Positions 6,186 to 7,494 of a DNA stretch of 7,494 nt are shown here, piece by piece. Positions within the stretch are counted from its first letter, which is position 1. Every line of letters starts with the position of its first letter. The DNA is from an uncultured Ruminococcus sp. (GTDB lineage Bacteria > Bacillota > Clostridia > Lachnospirales > Lachnospiraceae), in assembly GCA_900555215.1 (NCBI GenBank), contig USKR01000052.1, positions 1 to 7,494 of the forward strand, read 5' to 3'. Under the pieces are notes generated by a model. The model did no database searches and was not told the origin of the DNA. It was given only the letters and a program-made list of their open reading frames with translations. Both the position numbers and the translations under genes were made by a program.

Positions 6186-7494
6186 TTATGATACTCCGCG
6201 CCTGAAATGTCCCTGGGTATATTCAAAATCCGGCGCTGACGGAGAACTGCCGCCGAAGAAAGTGCTTCTTACCAGTTCCAAAATTTCCCTGGTCTGCTCC
6301 TTTGTCTCAATACTGAACTGGATCCTGAGCATCCTGGGAGCCAGTCTGCGTATCTCCTCCTTCTGCATTCCCAGATATAGAGGCAGAGCATTATAAATGA
6401 CATTGTAACAGTAAGTGCACTGGTTTTTAACTGGAAAACGACTGCCCAGCCGGTCCGTGAGGAACGTTATTCCCGGGCTGTGCATACATCTGCCTGCTGT
6501 CTTTACAACACACTGGGCTGATATCATGACCGGAAGATAACCGTAGATAATCATCTCGCCTGCTCTGATCCCGAGATCTTCAAGCTCCCGGGCATTCAAT
6601 TCCTCCGGCGCGCTGAATTCGGATATTCCGAGTCTGTTCCAGAACACTTTCCCATAGCGGTTAAACACATATAGATTATGGTCCAGATCGGTCTTTTTGT
6701 CAAATCCCTCTTCTGCCAGCAGCTGATACTGTTCCTAATTCCGGATCAGCACACCGTCCGCTCCAAGCATTTTCACTGTGTCCTGTATCTCTCTCAGCCC
6801 GTTATCTGCGGCATTTTCCCTGCGGGAAATCCACGGCAGAGCAGCAAAAATTTCGATACCGGCAGACGATATATCCCATATAGCCTTTTTTATTTTTTCA
6901 TGATTTCCAGCCTTTTCTGCAAGTTCTATATCCACATAAACGCGCCGGAAAATCTCAGGTGACTGTACTGCCGTGTCCCTTACTTCCAGAAGCTGTTCTT
7001 CCGTCTCTGCCATGACAGAAAAAACAGCAGACCAATCTCCGGTCTCCTTGCTGTCAGGGAAATCCGGGACAGCTTCCCTTTCCGGCATAGATCGGCCCGA
7101 ACCGCCGATAACCATTTTCTTCAGTCCTTCCAGTGCAGCTCTTCTCAGAGTATTCAGCTGCTGTACAGGCATAAAAACTGCTTCGTCCATGTGGATATCC
7201 AGCTTCTGGAAACAGAACTCCGTATTTCCCGTCTTCAAGATCTGTGCGCGGACCCTCGCTTCATCCAGCGGACGGTTCTGTGCTTTCTGGACATCTTCAT
7301 CCGTCGTCGCCGTATACGAAATGGTCTCTCCATCCTCTTTGCCCCTGCTCACTGGCTGACACCATACAGCAAGCTCAGCAGGCGATGATTTTTTCATCGT
7401 GAGACGTCCTTCGATTTCCCGCTGCAATGATCTGTCTATATATGCCTCCCTGAGGCTGGAGATCAGAGTTTCATTCCTCATGCGTTTCAACACG
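6186..7494 (-). pseudogene. U32-family peptidase/hydroxylase (collagenase-like, DUF3656) with in-frame amber codon; N-terminus off window
   Basis: The frame enters at the right edge inside the DUF3656 domain (TGNTEFCF, MPVQQLNTLRRAALEGL) and continues into the C-terminal U32 half. At 6737-6735 it meets TAG (IRN-stop-EQYQLL), then remains open in the same frame to TAA at 6188-6186. The downstream part is well conserved: LDHNLYVFNR, FSAPEELNARELEDL, and four cysteines in AQCVVKTAGRC and NQCTYCYN. In characterised U32 proteins such cysteines bind an iron-sulfur cluster; the DUF3656-bearing E. coli RlhA hydroxylates 23S rRNA, whereas 'collagenase' naming is historical. Truncation removes this cysteine region, so the protein is probably inactive. 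A GTG at 6668 could in principle restart translation but has no Shine-Dalgarno. The gene lies 11 bases before the SEDS gene in one operon. A sequencing error is a possible alternative. Confidence 0.85.

Noticed and set aside
6735..6737. Amber codon as a pyrrolysine or reassigned codon
   Set aside because: U32 proteins are not known to use pyrrolysine, no pyl genes are visible, and TAG ends at least two normal genes in this window.
6973..7359. Plus-strand open frame of 128 codons
   Set aside because: Antisense to conserved DUF3656 coding sequence; Ser-rich product with no recognisable domain.

Overview
The window looks like a chromosomal segment of a spore-forming, Gram-positive Clostridia, most likely Lachnospiraceae-like. 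This rests on a GerW/YtfJ spore protein next to a DUF2953 protein, a SEDS/class B PBP pair after a U32 peptidase, GGAGG-type ribosome binding sites and moderate GC. The genus is not resolvable by eye. Every gene I can support lies on the minus strand, so transcription runs from high to low coordinates.

In transcription order, the window opens inside a U32-family (collagenase-like, DUF3656) gene that carries one in-frame amber codon at 6735-6737. Its reading frame is otherwise intact to 6186, so it looks like a recent nonsense pseudogene. Eleven bases later begins a SEDS-family (FtsW/RodA/SpoVE) glycosyltransferase. Its arginine-rich cytoplasmic tail overlaps, in another frame, the start of a class B penicillin-binding protein by at least 107 bases. 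These two are cognate partners in septal or lateral peptidoglycan synthesis. A 114-aa protein of unknown function follows, then a DUF2953 membrane protein whose ATG abuts its TAG, then ytfJ/gerW.

Downstream of ytfJ sits a short gene of 45 codons (1244-1381). It encodes a very hydrophobic protein ending in Cys-Cys, has a good ribosome binding site, and is preceded by a sequence resembling a SigE promoter. A hairpin terminator at 1182-1210 closes this unit.

Beyond the terminator, an open frame runs off the left edge (1208 to 1). It encodes part of a large surface protein with repeats like those in the N-terminal region of ZmpB/IgA1-type M26 peptidases (GLUG-like). It has no plausible start codon, signal peptide or ribosome binding site, so in this window it appears headless: a truncated remnant or silent cassette.

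No tRNA, rRNA, CRISPR array, insertion sequence or transposase gene is visible. There is no gene-free stretch longer than 300 bases. The points most worth checking are the amber codon in the U32 gene, the headless M26-like frame, the dual-coded ftsW/pbp junction, and the easily missed 45-aa gene with its possible sporulation promoter.
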